DNA of 64,000 bases from Kluyveromyces lactis. Taxonomy: Eukaryota; Ascomycota; Saccharomycetes; Saccharomycetales; Saccharomycetaceae. The stretch's first letter is position 1. The number at the start of each line of letters is the position of its first letter. The stretch spans positions 1 to 64,000 of the forward strand of contig NC_006038.1 of the NCBI RefSeq assembly GCF_000002515.2, in the 5' to 3' direction. Positions 1-9,893 of the stretch are shown in pieces. A model generated the notes under the pieces. That model ran no database searches. It was given only the letters and a program-made list of their open reading frames with translations, and was not told the DNA's origin. Position numbers and translations under genes: made by a program.

Positions 1-686
1 CCGTACACCACATACCTAATCAAATCCGTACACCACATACCTAATCAAATCCGTACACCACATACCTAATCAAATCCGTACACCACATACCTAATCAAAT
101 CCGTACACCACATACCTAATCAAATCCGTACACCACATACCTAATCAAATCCGTACACCACATACCTAATCAAATCCGTACACCACATACCTAATCAAAT
201 CCGTACACCACATACCTAATCAAATCCGTACACCACATACCTAATCAAATCCGTACACCACATACCTAATCAAATCCGTACACCACATACCTAATCAAAT
301 CCGTACACCACATACCTAATCAAATCCGTACACCACATACCTAATCAAATCCGTACACCACATACCTAATCAAATCCGTACACCACATACCTAATCAAAT
401 CCGTACACCACATACCTAATCAAATCCGTACACCACATACCTAATCAAATCCGTACACCACATACCTAATCAAATCCGTACACCACATACCTAATCAAAT
501 CCGTACACCACATACCTAATCAAATCCGTACACCACATACCTAATCAAATCCGTACACCACATACCTAATCAAATCCGTACACCACATACCTAATCAAAT
601 CCGTACACCACATACCTAATCAAATCCGTACACCACATACCTAATCAAAATCCGTACACCACATACCTAATCAAAATCCGTACACC
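1..686. repeat. Telomeric repeat array, 25-bp K. lactis type
   Basis: There are 25 uninterrupted identical 25-bp copies (1-625), then two 26-bp variants with one extra A (626-651 and 652-677) and a 9-bp partial copy (678-686). The C-rich strand runs 5' to 3' from the window start, as expected at a left chromosome end. From memory, the unit matches the Kluyveromyces lactis telomerase product, which carries a Rap1 binding site in every copy. The array is perfectly homogeneous except for the innermost copies, as expected where telomerase turnover refreshes distal repeats but not basal ones. Confidence 0.97.
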
Positions 687-1033
687 CCGCTCCTCCCTTT
701 CTGGTAATTTTACTTTTATTTTTTTCATTTTTTTATTTTTTCATTTTTTAATTTTTTTTCATTTTTTCATTTTCTCATTTTCTCTTTTTTAATCACTCTA
801 GACGGATTTCCTCTTCTGGTAATTTTCTTTTTCTCATTTTCTCATTTTCTCATTTTCTCTTTTCTAATCACTCGAAACGGATTTCCTCTTTCGGTAATTT
901 TGCTTCTTTGTTTTTTACTTTAATTTCTTTTTCCTCTTCTCCTCTTTCGCTTTCTCCTTTCACTCTCATCCATTCTCATTCCTCAATTTATACTTTTTTT
1001 GGCAGTATTCTTGACTGTTTTTCACCATTTCCC

Positions 1034-1600
1034 CTTACCCGCACTTCCATCACATTTTCTTTGTCAATCCACCTTCTTGCCATGGCCAATGCTTGGTCCT
1101 GCTGGGCCTGGTCCTTGCATAGGATACACACGTTACCCGCACAATTATCACCCATTTTCAACTTCTTCCAACTTTTGCTCCTCTTGCCATGAAACTTCAT
1201 TTCAAATTACTTCACTTCATCACTTCCTTAGTTACCCTGCTTTATTATAAATCACGTGCTTCCCATCTCCTGCTTCCCATCACCTGCTTCTCTTCACTTT
1301 CATTTTTCATCCCTTCTCATTCTACCTTTCTTTCCCTCTCTCTCCCTCTGATTATCAGATTGTATCTTTTTCACAATTACTACTTACCCGCACTTAAACT
1401 ACACTTCTCCATGTTAATCAACCTTATTCCAATCCTATCCTCTGATCTCATCCTGGCCGTGCCTAAGCTACTACGGTTACCCGCACAAATACCCATTTTC
1501 CACATCTCCCATTTCTGCTTCTCTTGCCACCAAACTTCATTTAAAATTACTTCACTTCTTGACCCTAATACTTACCCTGCTTTCTTCTATATCACGTGCC
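1034..1600. repeat. Diverged ~345-bp-spaced duplication inside the R element
   Basis: Segments 1034-1260 and 1383-1600 align along their length. Both begin with CTTACCCGCACTT, both contain GTTACCCGCACAA near the middle, and both continue with CTTGCCA then AAACTTCATTT. Both end at ATCACGTGC. The offset falls from 349 to 340 bp between the ends, so small indels separate the copies. This is an old tandem duplication within the element. Confidence 0.75.
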
Positions 1601-2595
1601 TCTTATCTCTCCTCTCCCACCCACGCAACTCCTTTTCACCCACCTTCCTACATCGTTTCATACGGAACGAACCTCAGTCGTTCTCTCCTGTCCCATCCCA
1701 TCCATTCTCAATCCATACTTCAATCCTGTTTTTGTCCGGGTTACCCCTTTCCTTCAAATCTGTTTCATTTTCCTTTTTTTCGCTTTTCATTTTTCATTTT
1801 CATCTCTGTCATTTCATACGGCACGGAGCTAGGCACTTCTCCCCTGTCCCATTTCCTCACTTCTTCCCTCTCTCTCCCTCAGCTTTCCCATTTTTTTCAT
1901 TTTTTTCATTTTTCATTGCACTATTCCTGCTACCACAAGGGTCCCCCCTTGTAAATGGATGAATCTTGCTGAACACAAGGGTCCTCCCTTGTAAATGGGT
2001 ACTCCATTACTGAATACACGTGACTACTTCAACCATCCCATTTTCATTTTTCATTGCACTATTCCTGCCACCACAAGCATCCTCCTCAAGGGGCCCCCCT
2101 TGTAAATGGATGTTCCCTCACAGAATTCACGTGACTGATTCAATCATTTTCACCACGATCAATCAATCCTCGTGAATCATCTCCTGAACTTATTCACGTG
2201 ACAAACAGAGGAAGTGTTTTTCATTTTCATACTTCCTGTCCATCATCCCTCCATCTGTCATTCCTCTGTAAGAGCGCCCCTGTGAATAGAATACGCTTCT
2301 CCATACACGTGACCACGGCAAACACTCTACTAACAACTATCCCTCGTTCATGGCTTCTGTTAATAAAGTCCTTGTCTTAAACTGTGAACTATGGACTGCT
2401 TATTCGATGTATACTGCTACTATACTGTTTATATGACAGAGATACTCGCCCTCCCTCTCTCTCCCTCTCTCTCCCTCCCTCTTCTTCCTCCCTTTCACTT
2501 TTCCATCTGAAACCTTCTTTTCCTTTTCGAAAGTTGAAAATTATCTCATGAAATGTAGTCTCCAGAATTACTGGAAACTGTCACCGCTCCACGTG
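1253..2595. promoter_or_regulatory. Seven CACGTG E-boxes in and beside the R element
   Basis: CACGTG occurs at 1253, 1593, 2017, 2128, 2195, 2306 and 2590. Five of the seven are followed by A, giving the CACGTGA core favoured by Cbf1-type bHLH factors; the two in the duplicated block are followed by C. Spacing of the last five is roughly 70-280 bp. Binding is inferred from the motif only. Confidence 0.55.
1935..2102. repeat. Three ACAAGGG/CCCTTGT-type hairpins
   Basis: Inverted repeats with 7-bp arms and a 4-nt loop sit at 1935-1952 and 1975-1992. A third variant, CAAGGGG facing CCCCTTG, lies at 2087-2102. All three are followed by the same GTAAATGG sequence, so they are copies of one short unit rather than chance palindromes. 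Their function is not known to me. Confidence 0.6.
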
Positions 2596-2747
2596 ACTAG
2601 AATTGTCTTTTTCACAACGACAACTTCCGGCGATCTTACTTAAACAATCTGTCGTTCTCGACTTTAATTATTCTTTAATTCACTCATCAACTAAACTCAA
2701 ACTGCAGAGCAATACGTCCAAAACCAAACTACTAACATCTACTAGAC

Positions 2748-3571
2748 ATGTCATCTCACCCTTTCCAGGTCATTGATTTGCGTGCTCCTGCAGAAGAAAC
2801 TTCACGTCTGCTATTAGAAGCTGCAAATACTCAAGGTTTTCTGTTTATTGACGGCCACTCTTTTTCTCAACAACAAGTAGATGCTTTGTTTCGCTTATCC
2901 ATGGAGTACTTCACCAATACTCCCCACCACGAAAAGCTGCAATATGCTTTCGATGTCGCCAAGAATTATGGATACACTGATTATTCACGGTAGCCCTTGG
3001 AATCATCCAAGAAGATTTCTTTGTATCCAGGTTCAGTGACGATAAGAAGAACGGATGTGTCATGAGGTTGTTGCACTATCCCCTTTTCAGGGATGATGGC
3101 GTCGATGGCAGCTCTGGGATTGACCCGACGCTAAGAATTGGACCTCATTCGGATTACGGCGCATTGACACTCTTGCTTCAAAAGGAAGGAGAGCAAGGGC
3201 TGGAAGTGCAATTGGACCCGGGCTGTGACCAGTGGACAAAGGTTCCGTTTTTGACTTCCAGATACGAAGGTTCGGCTCCTCCAATTGTCGTTAACTTCGG
3301 TGACATGTTGAGCTTTTGGACAAAAGGCGTTATTAGGAGCACGAAACACAGAGTGAAAATTGACCCTGGTGAAACGAGATCCAGTGACAGATACTCCATT
3401 GTGTTTTTTACCCATCCTGACGCAGACACTACCCTAGATCCCGTTCCAAGTAGAGTCATCGAGAGTAACTCTAATGGCATTGGGGCACCTCCGGTGACGG
3501 CTTACGAGTATTTGTCTGCTCACCTCTCCCGCGTGATCAACTCAATTCCCAGTCATGACGGCATGGTATAG
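2748..3571 (+). pseudogene. Decayed 2-oxoglutarate/Fe(II) dioxygenase (isopenicillin N synthase-like)
   Basis: The N-terminal part (2748-2993, 81 aa) looks like the DIOX_N domain of the isopenicillin N synthase-like family. The catalytic part continues in another frame: its coding similarity resumes near 2993, and the longest ATG-started piece is 3062-3571 (169 aa). The catalytic half keeps the Fe ligands (His-Ser-Asp in PHSDYGAL, and the distal His in STKHRVKID) and the 2-oxoglutarate Arg-x-Ser (RYSIVFF). The two parts total about 275 codons, whereas family members are usually about 330 aa, so roughly 50-60 residues appear to be missing at the junction as well as the frame being lost. The enzyme is therefore very probably non-functional. 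Its substrate is unknown. A yeast intron is unlikely because no GTATGT or TACTAAC lies at the break. Confidence 0.8.
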
Positions 3572-4364
3572 GCTGCGTCACATTCTTTGACTTCTTTCAT
3601 TTTGTTTTACAGTTTTTTTTACAGGTTTTTTTTTTGAGATTATTAATTTTCAATTTTCTACTGTAGGCAGACAGAGTGAAGAATTTCTAACTTGATTAAC
3701 TGCTATTGAGCAGGTCAGCCACTAACTTCAAACCCTGACATGTACCCTCAAATAGTTTTATATACTCCCAATACTTACCGTACCTAGTAATGAGGCTACT
3801 GAATAACGCTATACTCCGAAGGAGATACGTCGGAACATTCGCTGATGAGTTATAGGGTATATCACTCTCTCCTATTGGAACACTCTGATAATAAAAAGTC
3901 ATTTATTTTGATGAAAAAAGAAGAGTGAATTTGAATCTTTGGATCTAGAACTTGACAACACGACTGCATAAATGACCAGCATGAGGGCCGGTGGTGAGGA
4001 AGGCCTTTCACATGTTTCCCTCTGCAACTGGTATTTGTGCACCTGTAAATTATCAACCGGTCGAGAGAGACGAAGTCTGCCACAGAGACAACAGCACACT
4101 CTCGAAGTTCGAACGTCTCAGTAATTGCAATCTATTGGAAAAAAATACCAGTATTGATGTCTGCGGATATTCTGCTGGGTCATCTCATCTTCTATGACAA
4201 ATTTTGACTCTATCTCTTTTGATTCTACTCCTGTTGGTATGTATTTTCTTCTTTTTTCTTAACCTGGAAACATATAAATACACCTCTAAAGAATCTGACG
4301 TTGCACACCAACTGACGGGGTACTTCACGATCAGTTTTTATCTTTACAACCTCGGACAACTTGA
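3572..4364. other. Intergenic region and promoter of the MCH-type gene
   Basis: This 793-bp stretch holds only short overlapping frames with no recognisable product. A TATAAATA box at 4273-4280 lies about 85 bp upstream of the next ATG and is a plausible core promoter. A T-rich tract near 3600-3640 may serve as the 3' end of the decayed dioxygenase gene. Confidence 0.5.
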
Positions 4365-5888
4365 ATGAGTGCAACTCTTCAGAGCATCATGTCCGAGAAT
4401 AATACTACCTTCAGAGAGAAAGGAGAGGCCGCTACCAGCTTGGAAACTTCAAACATTTCTTCAGCAGGAGAATTGAAAGATCCTGGCAGACTCGAAAAGG
4501 AGCAAACTATTTATGAATTTGAGACTGTGCCAGAAGATGAGGATGATAGCTACAACAAAATAAAAGTTCCAGATGGAGGCTATGGCTGGGTGGTGGTTTT
4601 CTCATCCTTCTTGTTAAACTTCTGCACCTCTGGTGCGTCGTATGGTTACGGTGTTTACTTGTCATATTACATGGATAGTGGAAAATACGAAACTGGAGGT
4701 AAACTCGACTATGCTGCCATTGGGGGATTGAGCTTTGGTGTTGGGGTTCTTTTTTCTCCCTTGTACAACTATATATTGATAAACACTTCACCAAGGAAGC
4801 TCATTTCGCTTGGAATCGTCATTCAGAATGTTGCCGCGTTACTAGCTGCCTTTTCTACCAAATTATGGCAGGTGTATCTGACTCAAGGTGTGTTCATCTC
4901 AATAGGTACAGGCGCAATATGCTTTCCAAACACTACAATAGCCGCACCATGGTTTAGGAAGAAAAGATCCCTAGCTCTGGGGATTACCGTGGCCGGTACG
5001 GGGGTTGGAGGAATCGTTTTCAACCTCTCCACCCAACGCATTATTGATAATTATGATTCCAAGTGGGCGTTGATTTCTCAATGTATCATATGCTCAGTGC
5101 TGAGTACTGTAGCGGTGCTTTTGATTAGAACCAGAAGAGACGAGGTTCAGAAGTATTCTGATACGCCCACAACAGCAGTGGCGCTGGATATGTTCAAGTA
5201 CCCAGTGATATGGTTATTGATCCTTTGGGTGTGTTTCACCATGCTTGGTTATGTTGTTCAGGTCTATTCTCTGTTCTCGTTTACGATTTCTCTCGGCTAC
5301 ACTTCCAAACAAGCCTCGGCGGTGTCCTGTGTTATATGTGTGGGAATCATTGTTGGAAGACCTCTTGTGGGACTTGCCGCCGATAAGTTCGGAGCGGTGA
5401 CAACAGGGATGTTCTGCCATCTGATTGTAGCTATTCTGTGTTATGGAATGTGGATTCCGTGCAGAAATTACGCAACAGTTGTCGTGTTCGGTCTCTTCGA
5501 GGGAATGTTGATGGGATCAATATGGCTACTACTCACTTCCATAATAACACGGTTGGTCGGTTTGCCAAAACTAGAAGCGGTGTATTCGGTAGTGTGGATG
5601 TTTCTTGGAGTGTGTGCTATTGTGTCACCTGTAATTGGTATTTCTCTTGCAAAGAACAATGTTAAGCCAGGGGAGAACGCCTACTTGTACACGGCAGTTT
5701 ACTGTGGAACAGCGTACCTGTTGGCAGCGTTAGCTCTTTGGTGCATTCGCGGTATTATTATCGCACGCGACAAAGTAAGTTTGGTTGAAAAGACTGGCTA
5801 CGATGATGGTGAGCTACATTTGAGGGTAAACCTTGTCGATGCGCTGAAAGGAATGGCGCACTACGGCAAGTTATATCGAAAGGTGTGA
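4365..5888 (+). CDS. MCH-family monocarboxylate-permease-like MFS transporter
   Basis: The 507-aa protein has a hydrophilic N-terminal tail of about 70 residues and then PDGGYGWVVV, the entry motif of the monocarboxylate porter family. About twelve membrane segments follow, split by a charged loop near residues 245-270 (RTRRDEVQKYSD). The closest yeast families are MCH2/MCH4/MCH5 and ESBP6. Despite the family name, yeast members are not proven lactate carriers (Mch5 takes up riboflavin), so the substrate cannot be assigned. The ATG at 4365 was used; a second ATG eight codons in is equally possible. The gene looks intact. An LTR fossil begins only 12 bp after its stop. Confidence 0.85.
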   Translation: MSATLQSIMSENNTTFREKGEAATSLETSNISSAGELKDPGRLEKEQTIYEFETVPEDEDDSYNKIKVPDGGYGWVVVFSSFLLNFCTSGASYGYGVYLSYYMDSGKYETGGKLDYAAIGGLSFGVGVLFSPLYNYILINTSPRKLISLGIVIQNVAALLAAFSTKLWQVYLTQGVFISIGTGAICFPNTTIAAPWFRKKRSLALGITVAGTGVGGIVFNLSTQRIIDNYDSKWALISQCIICSVLSTVAVLLIRTRRDEVQKYSDTPTTAVALDMFKYPVIWLLILWVCFTMLGYVVQVYSLFSFTISLGYTSKQASAVSCVICVGIIVGRPLVGLAADKFGAVTTGMFCHLIVAILCYGMWIPCRNYATVVVFGLFEGMLMGSIWLLLTSIITRLVGLPKLEAVYSVVWMFLGVCAIVSPVIGISLAKNNVKPGENAYLYTAVYCGTAYLLAALALWCIRGIIIARDKVSLVEKTGYDDGELHLRVNLVDALKGMAHYGKLYRKV

Positions 5889-5900
5889 GAAACTTGACAG

Positions 5901-6185
5901 TGTTGTTCCAAGACGTTGTAGAGACTTTTCCAGTTAGTCAAGTATTGGAAGAATGGCTGAATCTAGTGTAGTCCAGGAGAAAGTATATAGCATCTAGTAG
6001 TTGAACATCAAATCCAAGCTTATAAACTGAGGATTCTTTGTCCCCTCTCCCATTCGATGTTGATAACCTATTCGTTATTGATCTACATTAACCAATGTGC
6101 CAAATAGAAGAAACCAAAGAAAACGTCGAAGAAGCATCGAATCACATGGTAAATATTATTCACTAATAACTCTAACCTCGAATTT
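5901..6185 (+). mobile_element. Solo LTR fossil A, Ty1/copia-like
   Basis: It begins TGTTGTTCC and carries, in order, family blocks seen in the other copies: GTTGAACATCAAAT, a CTACATTAA block and GAAGAAACCAA. The 3' limit is approximate. It is strongly diverged and therefore old. No internal retrotransposon region follows. Confidence 0.6.
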
Positions 6186-6359
6186 AATACCCGGAGCTTT
6201 CCATCATTGCCTAAACACAAAGCTGAAATGACAGGCATCAGATTTTGTTCTATCAACGAATCCTTTCTTAAGAGAGTAGAAACATTGTCGGATAACTGCC
6301 AAATGCTAAGGCCCCATAATACCAATTACAAAACGCAATGCTTTTGCCACAAACCGATT

Positions 6360-6793
6360 GCCCATTGCAGAATACGGCATCCTCGACATCTCTTGTTACT
6401 GCCCCGGCAATGATCTGTTTTACCGCAGAATTGCCCACAGTTGTTGATCGCTCTTTGTTTCAAACCACTTGGAGTAGCTACTAATGTGTGGGGCTCGGCT
6501 ATGGTTTCTGTAAAGGAACCATTTACACTAGCTTGTACCTCCTCGCTTTCAATAAAATTAGCTACATTAAAGTGTTAGTGACTAGCGAAAAAGTCTGAAG
6601 TTGCAGCAACTGTTGCGAACGATTCCCAACTGTAGAATGACCCGTTTTCGAAGTATGCACTCACATTCAAAAAGTACCCACTACTGTTGTCGGCGGATGA
6701 GATAACGGTGAATGTATCGCCAGCTAAACTTTGATCGAACAAACGGAAATTCGGAATGGAACTAGCAAGTAATAAACATTCCAAGCTGACCAT
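6360..6793 (-). pseudogene. Remnant of a secreted or cell-wall protein gene
   Basis: An ATG-started frame at 6793 gives 72 aa rich in Ser, Asn and aromatic residues with N-glycosylation sites (NSS, NVS, NGS). It has the look of a fungal surface-protein ectodomain, but I do not recognise a family. Further along the same strand (about 6365-6480), in a different frame, lies a Cys-rich stretch with cysteines spaced as in small secreted fungal proteins (CGQFCGKTDHC then CRGC). The whole looks like the remains of one gene with interrupted reading. Function is not assigned. Confidence 0.35.
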
Positions 6794-7875
6794 CGTAATT
6801 GTGCTATTGGACTTATTTGGTTGCTTGAATCAGAAACTTTCAGCAATAAATAATTGTTGCTGGAAGAGTTTAAGCTTCAAGTTGTATTATCTTGGCATTT
6901 TTATATCTACGTACCTTTTACATGTGAGGAATGCGGTTTTATCTTGTAGATGTCTGTTTCACTTACGTTGCTGCATATATTCGTTCCTTACATTTTCAAT
7001 GCAGTGCAAAAAATGGCTAACAATAAAAGCAGAAGATGAAGAAAATTGAAAAAGTCAAAGATAACGAAGCTCCGGTATGTGGCTAGTCAGACCTGTGCAG
7101 AACCATGCAGACCAGTCCAGCGTTTATTTTCGTTTCCTTTTTCCCTTTTTTGCAAATTTTGACGTTGCCTGTATCTCATTCCTTCATGAGCTAGCAATAG
7201 CAGGTAATAACGTAGAATGTTGAAGTGAAGGAAGAAGCTGCGGGGAAAGTGTGTTCAGCTTTTAGACTTAATTTTCATGGTACTACGTGATCTCTGGAGG
7301 AAATAATCCTCAAGCTTGGTTTTTAGGCACTGCGAACTTGTCGCTGAGCATAATTCAACTTAATCCATGTTTTCTGGAGCCTTTAACAATAAATCCTGAT
7401 TATGCACTGCTTTTCATTCCGTATTAGGTATAATGATTTCGGGTGTTTTGGGATTTTCACTGATCATAGCTCTTAGACTTAATATTTTCGATTGCCTTGA
7501 GGTTCAACAACCAGTATTTCTTGGTTATGATCCCACAGCCTCTGTTTGAGCAATTATCTTCGCGTGATAACATTTATCGGAGGAAGTAGATCTTTTGAGA
7601 AAAAGGCTTGGCACCTACGCTACCTGATATACACAAACAGTAAGCGATGATGACACGTAGCAGTTCCTTTAATGTGGTCCCTGGCACGAATGTGTACCGG
7701 TGTCAGGTATCAAACACTAAACACTCATTCGTATCTACCAAATATATAAAATAGGTGTTGTTTACTGGATCTGTCGTAATATCTTTAGCTGTATATTCAC
7801 TTAGTATTTTTTGATGATCGGTTTATATATTGTCATTTAGACTTCGCTCAGTATAGATAATCTAATACCGCCGCC
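6794..7875. other. Non-coding stretch
   Basis: About 1.1 kb with no frame above about 97 codons and none that resembles a protein family. I see no tRNA-like cloverleaf, LTR family block or tandem repeat. It is AT-rich and resembles decayed subtelomeric sequence. Confidence 0.4.
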
Positions 7876-8317
7876 ATGTACATTAGCTTGGTTTATTTGG
7901 AAGTTTTATTGTCCTTTTCGCTACTTTCTCCGGCTGCAGCGCGCTCCGCTGCCTGATGCAAACTCCACCGCTGTCAACTCACTTGAATTGGATATGGTTT
8001 CCAATTCCACTTCAGTTTGTTTCAATTCCACTAGCTATACCATTGATGTTTCTGAGCTCCCTCTTCCAGAATGGTTAGATGACTGGGATTCTTTATTACT
8101 TGCTATGCCGTGCGATGATGAAATTTTCGTTTCTGTTCCAAAAGATCTGGACAGCAACACTACAGCAAAGATACTGGCTTATTCTTTAGCCTCTGGTATT
8201 GCAGTTGATAATTGGAATAGTGAACTGCAGAAGAGAGAAAACATTCAGGCAGATCTTGATGCCTTCTGGGAAACAGGCACTGTTGAGCTAGACTCGCTAT
8301 CAATTGTACACAATTGA
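7876..8317 (+). pseudogene. Remnant of a secreted-protein gene with signal peptide
   Basis: An ATG at 7876 opens a 26-codon frame with a classical signal-peptide look: MYISLVYLEVLLSFSLLSP, followed by small residues. The neighbouring frame then encodes an acidic Asn/Ser-rich segment (ATG at 7994, ending at 8317) with several N-glycosylation sites and two cysteines. The two parts are not in one continuous frame, so the gene appears broken. No family is recognised. LTR fossil B starts 12 bp downstream and may have cut off the original 3' end. Confidence 0.4.
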
Positions 8318-8328
8318 TTGCACAAGAA

Positions 8329-8740
8329 TGTTGATTCTTTGCGGTTGTGGGGGTGTTTCTGAGGCGTCATTTATTGAACTTGCTAAATAAGAAGCTGAGC
8401 TGAGAGCAACTAGGATCAGCATCAAGGCTACAGCACCATTATTTGAACATCAGATGTAACAAGTATATAAGTAGAAGGTTTCTTCATCCAATTTTCCCCT
8501 CTGGATTTGACGACATACTAATTATTGTTCTACATTAACTTATATGTCAGATGTAAGAAACCAAGGAGAACACCGTAAGTAATTTACTTAATTAGTCGAA
8601 GTTTGTATACCGACCACCAATTTAACTATCCAATTATTTCATTAACAACTACAAGTCAGAATGGCATCCAGTTACATCAATACTACTAACCCTCTAGGCC
8701 AAGCCCCTACTACCATACACGATGAATATCCAGTCCAACA
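8329..8740 (+). mobile_element. Solo LTR fossil B, Ty1/copia-like (best-preserved copy)
   Basis: This 412-bp copy starts TGTTG and ends CAACA, a perfect 5-bp terminal inverted repeat. It contains the shared block ATCAAGGCTACAGCACC, a GTATATAAG TATA box and, about 80 bp from its 3' end, an ATG opening a short frame. That arrangement fits yeast copia elements whose gag starts inside the LTR. The end is defined because copies B, C, D and E all lose similarity just after CCAACA or TCAACA. No primer binding site or internal region follows, so this is a solo LTR. Confidence 0.8.
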
Positions 8741-8803
8741 GAACAAAATGGAAGCATCAAATCGGAGAAATAAGGATCGATTTAAAGTAATCGTTTTCCA
8801 ATA

Positions 8804-9300
8804 TCACACGAAATACGCAATTAGAATCATCAGGTACAATAAATGGGGAGTCTTTACCACATTGGACGACGAGGACGTAGCTCTGTTACCAGCAAGTACA
8901 CCACATTGCCAAGCTTGTAATAGCGTTATGTTAGAGCTCCCTGCAAGTATGAAATATGGTCCACAAGTCCGGTGCGTACTGTTAAGATCTGTATTTGGCG
9001 CAGAAGCATTGTAAATTGGTGGAGATATATCCATCGACTCAGGGAGCCAATCATCACTCGGATGTCTGCTACCCCAGCTGCGGCCACAGCGTATGGCATC
9101 ACCTAATGTAGTGCTTGAATCTATTGGTAGCACATACTGTTCAGTGCAAAATAATGTTGGTCCACCAACTTCCAGTGACATTGTTGACTACTTTCTGTGA
9201 TTTAACACAAGTTGTTGGACAGCATAATATTATGAAGGATATATGATCAAATTGTACCATTATCGAGCACTTGTGATAAATAAATACACGGACCCTGAAT
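8804..9300 (-). pseudogene. C-terminal remnant of a GPI-anchored surface protein
   Basis: On the minus strand the frame ending at 8804 finishes with a Ser-rich linker and a hydrophobic tail (HLLYLMILIAYFV), the pattern of a GPI attachment signal. Upstream lie a Cys-containing segment and N-glycosylation sites (NAS, NST, NIT). The N-terminal portion (about 9141-9300) lies in another frame and no signal peptide is visible. It is most simply the decayed end of a cell-wall or membrane glycoprotein gene. The protein family is not recognised. Confidence 0.35.
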
Positions 9301-9415
9301 TTGAAAAAGAAAAATCTTTGATAAATATGGTGTTGCATCTATTGAACAGAGATAAGCAGAGACGTAACGAGAAAATTAATCTTCAATGCGACTTAGTCAA
9401 AACTGTATCAGATTC

Positions 9416-9751
9416 TGTTGTTCTCTGGCGTTGTAGGAGCCTTTCTAATGCGCCAGTTATTGAACCAATGCTAAATACGAAGCTGAGCTGAGAGGAACTA
9501 GGATCAGCATCAAGGCTACAGCACCCAGTATTTGAACATCAGATGTAACAAGTATATAAGTAGAAGTTCCTTCATCCAAGGAGAACACCGTAAGTAATTT
9601 TCCTAATTACTCGGAAGTTCGTATACTGGCCACCAATACATATCTATTAATTATTATCAGCTACAAGTCAAATGACATCCATTTACATGAATACTACCAA
9701 CCCTCTAGGCAAACTCCCTACTACCAAATTCGATGTTATTCCAGTCCAACA
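9416..9751 (+). mobile_element. Solo LTR fossil C, Ty1/copia-like
   Basis: A 336-bp copy beginning TGTTGTTCTCTGG and ending CCAGTCCAACA, closely similar to copy B through the blocks GAAGCTGAGCTGAGAG, ATCAAGGCTACAGCACC and AACATCAGATGTAACAAG. It keeps the TATATAAG box and the internal ATG near the 3' end. No obvious 5-bp target duplication flanks it. It is one of the least diverged copies, so probably among the younger ones here. Confidence 0.75.
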
Positions 9752-9893
9752 GTTAGTAACAATAATAAGCATTATTCTATACAAAATTGAAAACTTGAAT
9801 ACCATACGTAATATATTAATAGAACATTAAAACTCAGGAGAACACTGTTGTCTACCTACAAACAACAGTCAATAGTATAGATTAAACAAACTA

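Larger units (their letters stand above)
687..2520. repeat. Subtelomeric R element, pyrimidine-biased
   Basis: Immediately inside the telomere the + strand is strongly C/T-rich for about 1.8 kb, with long T runs at 716-860 and CTCC runs near 2447-2480. This is the placement, length and strand bias of the K. lactis R element, which from memory is shared by nearly all telomeres of that species. Internal duplicated blocks are visible: a TGGTAATTTT motif near 702, 818 and 893, and an ACGGATTTCCTCTT motif near 800 and 878. Open frames here, the longest about 257 codons and starting at 1189, are Ser/Phe/Leu/His-rich products of the base bias and are not taken as genes. Confidence 0.85.

Noticed and set aside
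1-686. CRISPR-like direct repeat array
   Set aside because: The repeats are head to tail with no spacers and match a yeast telomere repeat at a chromosome end.
1189-1962. 257-codon open frame in the R element
   Set aside because: Its composition (Ser, Phe, Leu, His, Pro) follows directly from the C/T-rich strand, two other frames are also open, and no domain is visible.
8661-9014. 117-codon plus-strand frame as a gene
   Set aside because: Its start lies inside LTR fossil B and the rest runs antisense to a GPI-type remnant, so it is a chance continuation.
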